Assembly: GCA_037577475.1 (NCBI GenBank) | Contig: CM075204.1 | Coordinates: forward strand, 4,247,855 to 4,311,854 | DNA length: 64,000 nt | Direction of reading: 5' to 3' | Source: Chaunax sp. Z400 | Taxonomy: Eukaryota > Chordata > Actinopteri > Lophiiformes > Chaunacidae | Shown here: one piece after another, positions 24,301 to 35,308 of the stretch | Layout: the number at the start of each line of letters is the position of its first letter | Numbering within the stretch: the stretch's first letter is position 1 | Notes under the pieces: model-generated | The model's input: only the letters and a program-made list of their open reading frames with translations | The model's database searches: none | What the model was told of the DNA's origin: nothing | Position numbers and translations under genes: made by a program

Positions 24301-25161
24301 ACACAAAGGCCTTGTTATTATATGTCATTGTTTGCACTAAGTTGGATGTCAAAGAAAAAGTTTGTATATTGTACTTTAAATAAAGTTGTATTAAAAGTCA
24401 AAAGTCTATCTATCGATCTATCTGTCTGTCTGTCTGTCCATCTATCTATCTATCCATGTATCTATCTATCATCTATCTATCTATCCATCTATCCATCTAT
24501 GCATCCATCTGCCTGTCTGTCTGTCTGTCCATCTGTCTGTCCGTCCGTCCGTCTGTCCATCCGTCCGTCTATAGATGGATGTATAAACTTATTTGTGTGA
24601 TTTGGCTTTTTATTTTGTTTTACTATTAGACTTTGTCCTGAGTCAATTTTATCATATTTAGTCAACATTATCCCATTTTTTTATTCATGTTTTAGTCGAC
24701 TGCAAATCATTTTACACTTATTTTAGTCAAAGTATTTTAGGCTAATTTTAATGTATTGACATTTTGACATTTTAGTATTTTCTCAGACATCAGGTTAGAT
24801 CAGCCCTACACACCAGACGTGGCCCGCTTTGTTAGAACAAAACAAACTTTTGGGGCACGTCTGGTGAGTGTCTGCACAATTTTGGGAAACTGGGTTTTTG
24901 GTCTCCCAAGACCCTGGCAGCCTACTCTGTGATGCCGGTAGTCCATGATCTATCATTGGAAGGTCCCTGCCTGCAGTTTTGCCTCTACAACCTGGAGGGT
25001 GACGGAGAGGCGTCCCCTCTGCCCAGGCAGCCACTCGATAGCAAGACCAGGACGAAAGCAAGATGCACTCTGCTCCTTTTTTCTGTGGACAAAAGAAAAG
25101 AGACATTTTGGACAAGTTTTTATTCCTTAAATTACGTTTTGACAGGACATTTCTCTGACAC
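23771..25161 (+). repeat. Tandem duplication, copy 1 (LINE 3' end + microsatellite + flank)
   Basis: Starts ACCTTCAGTGGAGGATTATA inside ORF2 and runs through the LINE 3' end, the microsatellite and about 590 bp of flank to TTTCTCTGAC at 25,159. The next block repeats it in the same order. The junction reads CTCTGAC-ACACCTTCAG; TGAC is shared by the two ends (GTGACCTTCAG and CTCTGACTTAC), a short microhomology. Confidence 0.93.
24405..24572. repeat. (TCTA)n/(CTGT)n microsatellite, copy 1
   Basis: Compound tetranucleotide repeat starting exactly at the 3' end of the LINE (AAAAG|TCTATC). It ends with CCGT steps and TATAGATGGATG. Confidence 0.95.
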
Positions 25162-25795
25162 ACCTTCAGTGGAGGATTATACAAGGAGCGCTAGCTACAA
25201 ACAGATACAGAGCTCACCTGGACCCAAGCATAGGGGAGGGCTGTTCATTCTGCTCAAAGACAGAAACAGTAGAAGATCTTGTAGTGTCCTGTCCCAGATT
25301 GGTGGGTCTTTTTGGCCTGCTAAAAGGGTGCGTGGAAGGTTTAGAAGAGGTTTTCTCTGTCCCCCTCTTTGTATTTGGACCAAAATACACTCAAAAGAAA
25401 AAGTCAACCCTTGTTTTGATTAATTTTATCTTTGCAACTGCTAAGCTGTCAGTCTGGAAAAGCAGAAAGAACCAGAATTCAGGAGAGGGTTCACCTGATC
25501 CTCTATATGTTTTCAAAGGTTTGGTTGCAGCTCGTCTGAGAGTTGAACACACTTTCCACAAACAGACCAACAATATCTCTGGTTTTAAGGCAGTGTGGGG
25601 CACCAGGCAGGTCCTGTGTTCACTAGAGGAGGACAGTACTCTGGTTCTTAATTTTCAACTTTGTTGGGAGTCTGACTGTGTCAGTCAGTGAACACAAAGG
25701 CCTTGTTATTATATGTCATTGTTTGCACTAAGTTGGATGTCAAAGAAAAAGTTTGTATATTGTACTTTAAATAAAGTTGTATTAAAAGTCAAAAG
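25162..25795 (+). mobile_element. Duplicated 3' fragment of the Tx1-like LINE
   Basis: Carries the last part of ORF2 (from the GGLFILLKDRN/CSFCSK region to WESDCVSQ at 25,691) and its 3' UTR. It arose by the local segmental duplication described above, not by a second retrotransposition, because the flank was copied with it. Confidence 0.93.
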
Positions 25796-26034
25796 TCTAT
25801 CTATCTATCTATCGATCTATCAATCTATCATCAATCTATCCATCTATCTATCGATCTATCATCCATCCATCCATCTATCTATATCTGTCTGTCTGTCTGT
25901 CCATCTATCTATCTATCCATGTATCTATCTATCATCTATCTATCTATCCATCTATCCATCTATGCATCCATCTGCCTGTCTGTCTGTCTGTCCATCTGTC
26001 TGTCCGTCCGTCCGTCTGTCCATCCGTCCGTCTA
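25796..26034. repeat. (TCTA)n compound microsatellite, copy 2 (expanded)
   Basis: Same 3' half as copy 1 (CTGT, ATCC, CCGT blocks) but with extra TCTA, ATCA and CATC steps at its 5' side, about 70 bp longer. Confidence 0.95.
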
Positions 26035-26622
26035 TAGATGGATGTATAAACTTATTTGTGTGATTTGGCTTTTTATTTTGTTTTACTATTAGACTTTGTC
26101 CTGAGTCAATTTTATCATATTTAGTCAACATTATCCCATTTTTTTATTCATGTTTTAGTCGACTGCAAATCATTTTACACTTATTTTAGTCAAAGTATTT
26201 TAGGCTAATTTTAATGTATTGACATTTTGACATTTTAGTATTTTCTCAGACATCAGGTTAGATCAGCCCTACACACCAGACGTGGCCCGCTTTGTTAGAA
26301 CAAAACAAACTTTTGGGGCACGTCTGGTGAGTGTCTGCACAATTTTGGGAAACTGGGTTTTTGGTCTCCCAAGACCCTGGCAGCCTACTCTGTGATGCCG
26401 GTAGTCCATGATCTATCATTGGAAGGTCCCTGCCTGCAGTTTTGCCTCTACAGCCTGGAGGGTGACGGAGAGGCGTCCCCTCTGCCCAGGCAGCCACTCG
26501 ATAGCAAGACCAGGACGAAAGCAAGATGCACTCTGCTCCTTTTTTCTGTGGACAAAAGAAAAGAGACATTTTGGACAAGTTTTTATTCCTTAAATTACGT
26601 TTTGACAGGACATTTCTCTGAC

Positions 26623-27162
26623 TTACAAATTTGAAACACTTAAAACTGATGGCCATAAAATAAACATGCATTTTTGACATCATCTGGGAGAGGCCGATGT
26701 TTTTCCCTGATCATCACAAGAAAAGCTGAAATGGAAACGTGGAACCGGCGGAGCTCCGACTGAACAAGCCGTCTGAAGCTGGATGGAGCTGGTTAGAAGA
26801 CATCTGACACTCGTGTCTCTAACATGAACTGAAAACATGAAGAAACAAATTGTGTCATAAATAGTAAATATTCAACATCATTGCTCACAATTATATGAAA
26901 CATAATAGCCTTGAATTGCTCCAGTGTTTGATATGGACATAATTAGAGGCTGTAGTGTGTTTGCCTCTCAGCTCACACACTGAGTTCATTGTAGGTTAAA
27001 CAGTGTTTTGCTGTACAGCATAAAAAGACAGTGGACTATAGAAGTTTCATTCACTGACATGATTAACTGTTGCTATTTCAGTCCTAGCATGTGACTCTGT
27101 ATGTTTGTGTGCACACATGTGCAGGAGTTACATATGTGTATGTATGTGTGTGTTTTTTTCAG
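26623..27162. other. Gene-free stretch
   Basis: No gene or element recognised. Confidence 0.45.
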
Positions 27163-27217
27163 ATTTGCCCTTGTGAGTGTGTGCAGATAAAACCGGAGGC
27201 CTTTGAGGATGATTCTG
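27163..27217 (+). other. Weak internal exon candidate (55 nt)
   Basis: A 55-nt block sits between a good acceptor (GTTTTTTTCAG) and a donor (CTG|GTATGT). Only one frame is open through it: ICPCECVQIKPEAFEDDS, ending in phase 1. No protein family is recognised. It might belong to a gene extending beyond the window, or be chance. Confidence 0.2.
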
Positions 27218-28415
27218 GTATGTTTAGAGTCACTATAACTGATTACTGTGTTTTAAATTAGTCCTAATCATCAGGCCAAAGAGAGAGTGTGTATCTCCAG
27301 CGTGTAGAATAGCGCTGTTGTTTGCAGTGTTTTGGGGGTCAGCCTTGGATTTGCCTCAGGCCATGTCAGCCAATGGTAAAAGTCAAAGAGGAGCCTCTCT
27401 GCTCACGAATAATAATTAGGAGACTCAGTGCCAATTCACAAAGAATTGGACCATCTGGGCTGGATCATCTCAGCCTCACGCAGTCCCTGCTGTCCAGTGT
27501 GATGTGCCCAAAACTTGGACCGTGTGGAAGAATCATGCTTTTTAAAGATGACAGGGCTCATCTCCTGCCAAAGCACAGAATAATCTGTGAAGGGCAGAAG
27601 ATGAGCTGCAGTGAAGAGGACTGTTTGTCTCTGAGTAGAGTAAGGAGAGTGAAGTGTGGCAGACAGAGGGCAGGACACATTATGTTCATGTGGTCATGAT
27701 AAACAATGTATGATATAACAACATTCACATAATGACAAATACATGGTAATAATATAATAATACTAAAATAGTATCATTTATGACCCATATAATATAATAA
27801 CTAATATAAGGTATAGATAATAGCCAGGGGTGAGGAGAGGACCTCCTACAGCCCCCCCCCCAACATCTCACCTTGAGGCCCCAGTGAGAGAGAGGTGTAG
27901 TGGTTCAGTGAAGACATCCACCCCCTTTTTGATTGATTGATTGATTGATGAATGAATAGATGATCTTGGCTTGGGCTGTGTTTATACCCAGAGGAAGGTG
28001 TTGGTCCATTGGGTTTCAAATCTATCCTTCGACAATAAGGAGAGTGTGTCTGCTGAGGAGTAATATTATTTGTTTTATTCTTTGTTTAAGGAAGAGTGAA
28101 GAAAAATTCATGAACACACAAAAGAAAGGACAGAAGGTTGACCTCTAAAAGTGCAGCTGCCCATGTTTTCTTACCATGTTGCTTCATACAGACCCTATAG
28201 ACATGGTGAAAAATAAAGAGAGTAGCGATAGAGAGAGAGAAAGATGGGGAGATAGATTGATAGTCAGGAAGACTAAACCGTTGACATTCAGGCTATTCTT
28301 ATTTCTCTTCTGTTCTCATCAGCCGGTTGCTTTTATCCAGTAGCATAGCGACACACCTTCATTTCCAGCCTATCATCTTGCTTCTGTCTTTTTAAATATG
28401 ACTCCCTTCCTCTAG
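27218..28415. other. Gene-free stretch
   Basis: Contains a C-run at 27,852-27,860, a (GATT)n run at 27,930-27,950 and a GA-rich patch at 28,228-28,245. No other feature recognised. Confidence 0.45.
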
Positions 28416-28658
28416 TTCTGTCATGGTGCTGTTTTGCATGCCCTCCACCTCCCCATCACCACACAGTCTTCACAGATTCACCAACTTCATCATCCATCAG
28501 GTTCTCCAGGATCATCAGCCACCACCACCACCAGTGTCTGGACTCCAAGGGGGGATATATATCTTGCTGCTGCTCAGGACAGACACCCTTCGATCTCCAT
28601 CTCCCGGAAGAGTCTAAAGCCAAAGACTTTTGACACCAAAGACTTTCCAACATACTAA
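28416..28658 (+). other. Weak terminal exon candidate
   Basis: Follows an acceptor-like tract (CCCTTCCTCTAG). Two frames are open: one of exactly 81 codons to TAA at 28,656 (ending SLKPKTFDTKDFPTY), and one to TGA at 28,631 that is phase-compatible with the candidate exon at 27,163-27,217 (TVFTDSPTSSSIRFSR ... LPEESKAKDF). Neither matches a family I know. The dual openness limits confidence. Confidence 0.2.
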
Positions 28659-29254
28659 TTATCACATTTCATTTGATGTAATAATTATTCTTATTTACTT
28701 CAACCACTAGTCTCTCCTGACTGAATTGTGTTCATCAGTGAAGTGAATTAACTGTTCTGCAGAATGGAGTCTCTGTAACAGTGATCATGATACTGTATAT
28801 ATCTGCCATGAAATGTCTGGATTCTCCTGTGCCTCCACACCTACAGTACTATCATGAAGTGGTTGTAGTTCACATCCCCATCATGTGTCCTACTGTCTCT
28901 CCCTCTTCACCTCCTTGCAGTTTTCAAGCTCTGTGTAGTTGACTGTAGCTGCTTTGACATACTGTAAATTTGCTGTTTGTTGTTGTATTGTGGGAAAATA
29001 TTATTTGCTCTCCTCTCATGACGGATGTTTGAAACTATCTTATACTGAAGGAGAGAGGTGGCAGTGAAGCACTTCAGCATTTAGCGAATTCAAGCCGTCC
29101 TTATCATGGCTGCCAGTCAGATACTTCTGGAAAATTCCACTCAGTCAGGGACCTTTTTGAGCAAAAACAATCATTTCCTGTGCAATAAGGACTCATCACA
29201 GAAGATTCATGTCTGCCTGTTTTCAGTTCAAAAATAAAAAATAAAATAACTATA
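28659..29254. other. Gene-free stretch
   Basis: Nothing recognised; AT-rich, would suit a 3' UTR if the upstream exon candidate is real. Confidence 0.4.
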
Positions 29255-29780
29255 ATTAAAGCAGCAAGCAGCGTTGAACCGCCCCGTGCACACCGCGCCT
29301 GTTGGGGCGTGTGCCCGTTGGTCCTTGAGCCATCGTCAGCCTCACGACTGCACACCTGGATAAATGCAAAGCTCTGTATCTGCATGCATTTTGGACACTG
29401 AGGGACGGATTGTGATTTACCTTATTTTGTCCACTATGTGGCGCTAGACACCACCTAATAATTTGGACTCGTCTTTGATTATATCACTTGAGGCAACACC
29501 ATGAAAATGTAATCAAAATCAAACAAAAATTGTCACACAAGACATTTTTGCATTTGCCCGCAGGTGGTGCTTTGACTGTTACTCAGTATTGTTGTGAAGA
29601 TGTCTTCAGGGTGGGACTTTAAACATGTCTACCAAATTACATACATGTGGGTTAAACACAGACTCGGATATGCTTATTTGAAGTTTTACAGGGGGCGCTG
29701 TGGAGCCAATTTACCACAACCGATCCTGTAAACCATATGAGATCATAAGTAGTACAACCTTTGACGAACAAGCATGATTC
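29255..29780 (+). mobile_element. GCTGCAAGCAGC-family repeat, single-VNTR copy
   Basis: Begins TTAAAGCAGCAAGCAGCGTTGAA and follows the same block order as the copies at 41,801, 50,778 and 59,572, including GACACTGAGGGACGGATTGT, TTTGCCCGCAGGTGGTGC and GGGGGCGCTGTGGAGCC. It holds only one GGGGCGTGTGCCC unit, so it gives a useful outgroup state for the triplicated region. Confidence 0.85.
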
Positions 29781-29994
29781 AATTGGTTAAAATTTATGAG
29801 ATTGGTTTGCATATCATTTTCAGGAAATTAGATCGTTTTACAGAGGAAATGACGTCACAGGTCTGACTGACTCAACAATTTTGAACCTTTACCTGTTGGG
29901 CTGCAAGAGACCAGAGAGTGTTAAATTTAGTCCGGATTCCCCCAGTCTTCAATTTAACCCGCATGGTGCTATTTATATCAGCTAAGCGCTCTTT

Positions 29995-30197
29995 GTTTTT
30001 ACGTCACGCTATTAAAACGAGTCAGTATTTTGAAAACGCGTCGGACTTCAGCCATTGACGACAACAACTGCGCGGTTCATTTTGAAGTAACGTCGAAGGA
30101 GCCGTGGATGGCGGGTTGTTCCACCGTATTTGGCTTTGGCGGACTCGGATTCTCTGACCTGCAGTGTTAGAAGAGGTTGTTCAGAATCAGAGCTACA
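29995..30197 (+). promoter_or_regulatory. CpG-rich promoter and 5' exon of the zinc-finger-like relic
   Basis: The segment is richer in CpG than its surroundings, has a CRE-like TTACGTCACGC at about 29,999-30,009, and leads into a likely non-coding first exon ending CTACA|GTAAGT at 30,197. A second 5' exon may be 30,561-30,631 (TTTCTACAG| ... |GTAAGT). Confidence 0.45.
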
Positions 30198-33100
30198 GTA
30201 AGTAATTAATCACAATGTATTTGTACGTTTTTACAAGTAAAATCCTACATTTCAAATTGTTTGAGCAGAATTATGAAATATAAAATAAATATACTTCCAC
30301 TTTAGTAGGCCTTGGTTTAGTTAAATAAGCTGTTAAGTAACTGGATTGTACATATTAAAATTTAATTTTTATTGTATTGAAGTGTTTTTTCATTGTGCTA
30401 TTGATCATTAAGCTTAGGATCCAGGTAGGCCTACTGCTTCCCAACATGGCAGGTAACAGAATCTGATGGGTTACAACATTGAAAACGTTTTTAAAAATGA
30501 GTAGAGGGTGATTTTGGTAATACAATGTGTTTAATGCATGTTGTTTTTGTCTTTCTACAGATTCAGAATTCTTTGAAGCATAACATTACGCTGTTTTTGG
30601 ACATCTATGCAGGGGGAACCTCTTGGATTTTGTAAGTATGTAGGTTAAAAAGGCACTGAGCATGATAATACATAGAAAGTTAAATACATCAGATGACTAA
30701 GGATGAAACATATTTTGAATCAACAGTACAAGCATTAACATGAGCAACATTAGCATGTCTACTGCATACTTAAAAACATATTTGCATTGTTTGACCTAGG
30801 GTTTGATATGTTTTTGCAGGTAGTATGCTGTAAATCATATTTGCTTCTTTTTTTTTTTTTTAAAGGAGATTGCTTGTGTGTTGTTTTTCTATCCGTATGG
30901 CTTCCCCACAACTGATAAATTCCTCTTTTGCTTTGTTCACAGATGCTGTATGTAAATGTGGCAGTGGCATCTCAAGTGTGTGGCATCACAGTCATCACAG
31001 TGGCATCTTCCAGGTATGAGCTGCTAAAACATTTCAGGCTGAAGCATATCCTCTATGGCCGCAATAGCCGGTATCCATGCATATATGTAGATTGTCCATG
31101 TACATTTTCAAGTTGGAAAACCCTTTTAAGGCACATATGATACAACTGCTCAATGCTGTGATTAATGTATTTTTTTCTTTTCAGAATGAAGACCTACACA
31201 CCAAACGAGGCTGTGTCCTGAGGAGCTCAGGTGTCCACCTTAATGAAGACATGGAGACACTGGTCAAGGAATACGTGGTGAGTGTTTGGCAACCTACTGT
31301 CTTAATTTTGTAAATGTGTTGTGGATATATTTTCATTGATAGTTTTGTTACTTTCCTCAAAGGCACCCCAGTCTAGCTTTGCCTATGTGCATGAAGTGTG
31401 TACTAAAAGACTGAACTATGCAGCTATCAGTGTGGAGCATTATTGATCTTATAAACCAAACAAGAAGCTTCTCACATGTAAATGACTCTGGAAAATATGA
31501 AGCAATTGGTAATACAAAGTGTACATTTTGGAGTAAAAATAGGGAGTAAGGAGTAAAATATGAACTATTAGAGTAAAATTTGATATATACAAGATAATAC
31601 TCTTCGAGATTTGGATTAAATTACAGGCTTCCTTTTTCATAATTATATTGTATCACACGACAACTCAAACTATTTCATGTATCATTTTCAGATTTTATAC
31701 CCTCATAGACCTTAGTGCGAGGAAGAACTGGATTGATTTAGGGAAAGGTCGGTTCCATGTTTCTGACACTTGGGAGAGTTTTATCTCAGAAATTTTGGGG
31801 CCTTAATTTCTCAACCGTTCCTCTGATTTTGTCCAAATTTGGTGCATATGAATCAATTTGAGGAGGTCTATCTTGTATTTATTTGTATATGTTTAATTTT
31901 AGTCTAATAGTTCATATTTTACTCACTAGGAGGAGCTTTTTTTTAATGAAAAACACTGTTTTTCAGACATAACTTAACATTTAATTTTAGGAGTTCAATC
32001 AGGGGAATTGCTTGTACAACGCAGGGGGATTGGCTTTCGGGGATATACCCTTGCTGTCTGGATAACAGCGTAGGCCTAGTTTACCAAAGTAAACACAATA
32101 ACATCTGACTGTGGGGGAGTATTTAACTTTTTGAAGGATCACAATGTATGCAGTTTTTGTTGGCTTGCAGGTTTACTAAAGTACTCTTGGTGGCAAACTT
32201 TATAGGCAGCAATGGTAAGTTGAGGTCATTGCAAACTGGTTTGACAGAAATGAAAGGCCAGTTATTGGGTCTTCCTGACTGTTTTGTGTGGTTTTGAAAT
32301 TGTGGCGTTATTTTGCATTTGAATGGTTCAACATATTTGTAAGTTTGTGAAACAGTGTGCCTTAAATTCTGAATATCCCAATGTGATCAGCAGCTCATTG
32401 TTCTCTTTGTTTGTCCTCCAGGACAGTGAACCCAGAGAGGCTGAGGCGCTGATTCCTGAGACAACGATGGGCATACATGTTATTCGGGTGGAGGGCGCTA
32501 GTCCTGAAGACAAACCTGCAGATGTAGGTGTTGTGCTTGAAGGCACTGAAGTTCTGCAGAACCTTTAGAGTGTCACCCATGGATGTGTGATGCTCTTTGG
32601 ACTCATTTATGCGCTGAACTTAAGCTATCCAAAGGACCTGAAGTGCCTTTACGAAGTGTTTCAGAAAGTCCTCATGGAACTGGACACGACCAAGCTTTCA
32701 CCAAAAGTCCAAGCACTGAAAATTAAGATGCTCCGGTAGTGGAGTTTCCCTCTGTGGTTGACTTGTTGTAAGTACTTGTTCACTTAGTTTCCAACAAAAG
32801 TAGTTATTGTTACAGGCCTAGATGGCCTGTTTGGTCAACACTGTTTTGTCTGTGAGGTGTTTCAGTTAACAGAGTGATGGTTATTCAACCTTGCTTGCAG
32901 TTCTTGAAAGAGTTTACAGAAGTCAAAATGTGTGATGGTGAACAAGAGTTTTTTAAGTAAGTATAATACACCTTGTTTAGCTTTAGGTACTGTGTTGTTG
33001 TATTCACATAATGTTAATTAAGGTTTTATTCTAAGTCACATGACCGCACGATCCAGAAGTTAAGGTAAGCGTAACGTGTCAGATGAAAACAACAAATGAA

Positions 33101-33480
33101 ATGTTTGTGTTTTAAATCTGTTCTATTCTTTAAATGCAGTATTAGAAAAGGCACACCCAGGGATGCATCATTTTATGTGTCCTTTGTAAACACTTCTGTT
33201 GTGTTGTGGTTTTGCAGCACATTTTCTAAATGCTGTGCATGTGTTGTCAAATTGATGTCTTCTTAATTTTCTTGTGTTTTGTCTATTTGCATGTGGTTTC
33301 TTAAGTTGCAGCTCATTTGTCCTTGTGCGCCACTGTAGTATTGACTGATCCAAAACCAAAAAAGATGGCACTCTATTTTTATATGTATATTTTGCTATAC
33401 ATGTTTTTATTGGGATTTGAAGACATTTCATATTATGAGTTTTGCACTGGAGTTCACAACAAATAAACTGTGAAACAAGT
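30030..33480 (+). pseudogene. Teleost C2H2-like gene relic with nonsense codon
   Basis: Multi-exon and intron-containing, so not a retrocopy. A frame at 30,942-31,140 encodes SSRYELLKHFRLKH then YPCIYVDCPCTFSSWKTLLRH, a zinc-finger-like C..C....H pair cut by TGA at 31,138. Exon 31,185-31,277 (31 codons, phase 0) encodes LHTKRGCVLRSSGVHL and ends METLVKEYV|gtgagt. Exon 32,422 onward (acceptor TTGTCCTCCAG) encodes GIHVIRVEGASPEDKPADVG and VVLEGTEVLQNL, then TAG at 32,566. The same frame continues without a shift for 56 codons (VMLFGLIYALNLSYPKDLK ... KLSPKVQALK) to TAG 32,737. I remember this ending (LFGL.YALNLSYPK..K.....QKVL.....KLS.K.Q.LK) from a large uncharacterised teleost family. The family's long central region was not found. 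Function unknown. Confidence 0.7.
33462..33467 (+). terminator. Poly(A) signal AATAAA of the relic
   Basis: AATAAA in ACAAATAAACTGTGAAACAAG, 725 bp after the natural stop, following an AT-rich 3' UTR that may itself be spliced (TTTTTTAAGTAAGTAT near 32,950). Confidence 0.6.
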
Positions 33481-33485
33481 TTATT

Positions 33486-33981
33486 GGTGGTCTGACTGTT
33501 CTTGTATGTATTTTAATAACAGATTGTAAACGTATGGTGAACAGAAAAAATATAAAAAAAATTTAAAAATATATAATTTAAAAAAAAATTAAATTGGGTT
33601 TATTTAAAAAAAGTACATAAATAGAATGCATTTAGAGTAAATTCAGTTTATTGCATAAACATAGTTATTAAGTATTTTAAAGACATTAGATGTATTCATT
33701 CTGATTAATAAGCATATTTACATTGAATTGAAACAATTGCATTTATTGAATAAAAATACATAAAGCTGTTTATTATGTATTTAAAACACATAAAGTTTAT
33801 TCGAACTATTACATAAATCTCACTTTTACTTATTTCATTCATGTTTTAGTGACAAATATGAATCGCATAAAGTTTATTAGTTTATTTATGTTGAAATTAT
33901 GTAATTCAAATTCATGGAAAATTTACATGTAATTAAAATACATAAATCTTATGAATTAGGTATAGCTATTTCTGTGAGTGT
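33486..33981. other. AT-rich unique flank left of the triplicated array
   Basis: Very AT-rich, with many TTTATTaAgTATTTAA-like words and no coding signal. It is not repeated at the later unit boundaries, so it marks the left border of the array. Confidence 0.6.
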
Positions 33982-33989
33982 GGGCTCCT

Positions 33990-35124
33990 TTATAAATGAG
34001 AAAATGTATTGAGTCTGAGTAAACAGCCACTCATGTTCATATGTTCATATTTTTATTTGAGAGCATAAGTGAATTTTAAATTAAACGGGCACACATCAGT
34101 TAAACGCACATTTTAACTACTTTATATGAGACAAGTTTATTTTGTCATAATTAGCAGACTCATATTTCCCTCTCATCATTAAATCAAACAGAATATTGCT
34201 TGTTCTTTGCGTTTCAGTCAGGTGCACAAGAGGAGAGCAACACGCATATCGGGTGTAGCATTTAGTCTCTGGGCGGTCGCTAAGCTAACATTACCTGCAG
34301 CAGTCTGGTCCTTAGCTGGGTCTTGTCCCTGGTCTCTAACTATGCCTTTCTTTTTTATTAGCCAGGCATCCATGTTTATGTGACCACCTGCAAAATCTGT
34401 CCATTACTTTGGTGGAAACTATGGTGGAACTATGGTAACCCAAAACGAGTTCTGAACAAGGCACCGCCTGCCTGGCTCCAATGTCGCGCTGTGATTGGCA
34501 GATCTCCATGTGTGGTGGAGCTAGAAAAACGCTCCCTCATGTGGCTGAAAGATGTTCTGCAGATATAAATCTAGAATAATAGTCAAATAAAATCATAACT
34601 ATTTTATTTGGCAATCCAAATAAAATCTTCTGCGACCCAGACTTTGGGAACCACTGATCTAGACACAGTGAGTGGATCATTTAACCCACTGGCTTGACTT
34701 ACCCCCTTCTCCCCTACATAAACGTCTCTTTACAGTTGTTGCTCATGGTAAATTATATTATCTACCACGTTCTTTAAAGGCATGATTCACTATTCATGAC
34801 TCACACTAAAAACGTGAGCTGCCTTAAGAAACCTGACCTAACCTGAGAGACACATTGCACCAGCTACTTAAGAGTGAGTTTTAAAACATTTTTCTCTTAA
34901 AGTGTTCATGTCCTCTTAATCAAGGCCAAAATACTAATATGTTGAAACCAATAGTTCACCTTTACATACTGTGTAAACACCCATTCTCTACTCACATTTG
35001 AGGTTCAAATAGGGAATGGAGCACTGTTTTGACTGGTTATGTAAAATTACCCCCAAAAAGATACATTTTTACACTCAAGAGACACAAAAGTACAACCATA
35101 CACAACCAGAGAGACACACGAAGA
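33990..35124. other. Non-coding start of unit 1
   Basis: No gene. Around 34,620-34,672 is a repeat terminus (GCGACCCAGACTTTGGGAAC ... CTGATCTAGA), a familiar interspersed-repeat end in animal genomes, here of unknown class. Equivalent stretches are 42,753-43,892 and 51,768-52,907. Confidence 0.5.
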
Positions 35125-35146
35125 CACAGGTGCATTGAGAGTCATC

Positions 35147-35152
35147 TTTATT
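35147..35152 (-). terminator. Poly(A) signal of coiled-coil gene copy 1
   Basis: AATAAA on the minus strand (GATCAAATAAAGATGACTCT), 157 bp past the stop codon. Confidence 0.75.
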
Positions 35153-35308
35153 TGATCATTTACAAAAAACTTCTGGCAGAGTGATGATGATGACACACCC
35201 AGTGTAACCCATTTGTACATTGTAATATTAAAAGCGTGTAAGAGCAAGAAAAGCCTCTCTTCCCTCAGGTCTGAAAGCCTTAATTTTGATCTGGAACCAA
35301 TTTAATTT

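Larger units (their letters stand above)
19936..24404 (+). mobile_element. Tx1-like LINE (L1/Tx1 clade), decayed
   Basis: A non-LTR retrotransposon of about 4.47 kb with the end of ORF1 (to 20,423), a spacer, ORF2 with AP-like endonuclease, reverse transcriptase and C-terminal CCHC-like region (20,610-24,300), and a 3' UTR with TAAATAAAGTTG ending AAAAGTCAAAAG. It lies between two TCTA-type microsatellites: the array to 19,935 on the left, and TCTATCTATC from 24,405 on the right. ORF1 is mostly missing and ORF2 carries stops, frameshifts and deletions, so the copy cannot be active. Confidence 0.92.
25162..26622 (+). repeat. Tandem duplication, copy 2
   Basis: Second copy of 23,771-25,159, extending to 26,622 where unduplicated flank (TTACAAATTTGAAACAC) begins. 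It is about 72 bp longer, wholly through microsatellite growth (25,796-26,034). Elsewhere only isolated differences were seen, for example CTACAACCTGG in copy 1 versus CTACAGCCTGG in copy 2. Confidence 0.93.

Noticed and set aside
34380..34568. Small frames repeated in all three units outside the coiled-coil gene (also 35,286-35,516, 37,160-37,357, 37,968-38,192, 38,500-38,712)
   Set aside because: Conservation is trivial because the units are near-identical; no independent coding evidence.
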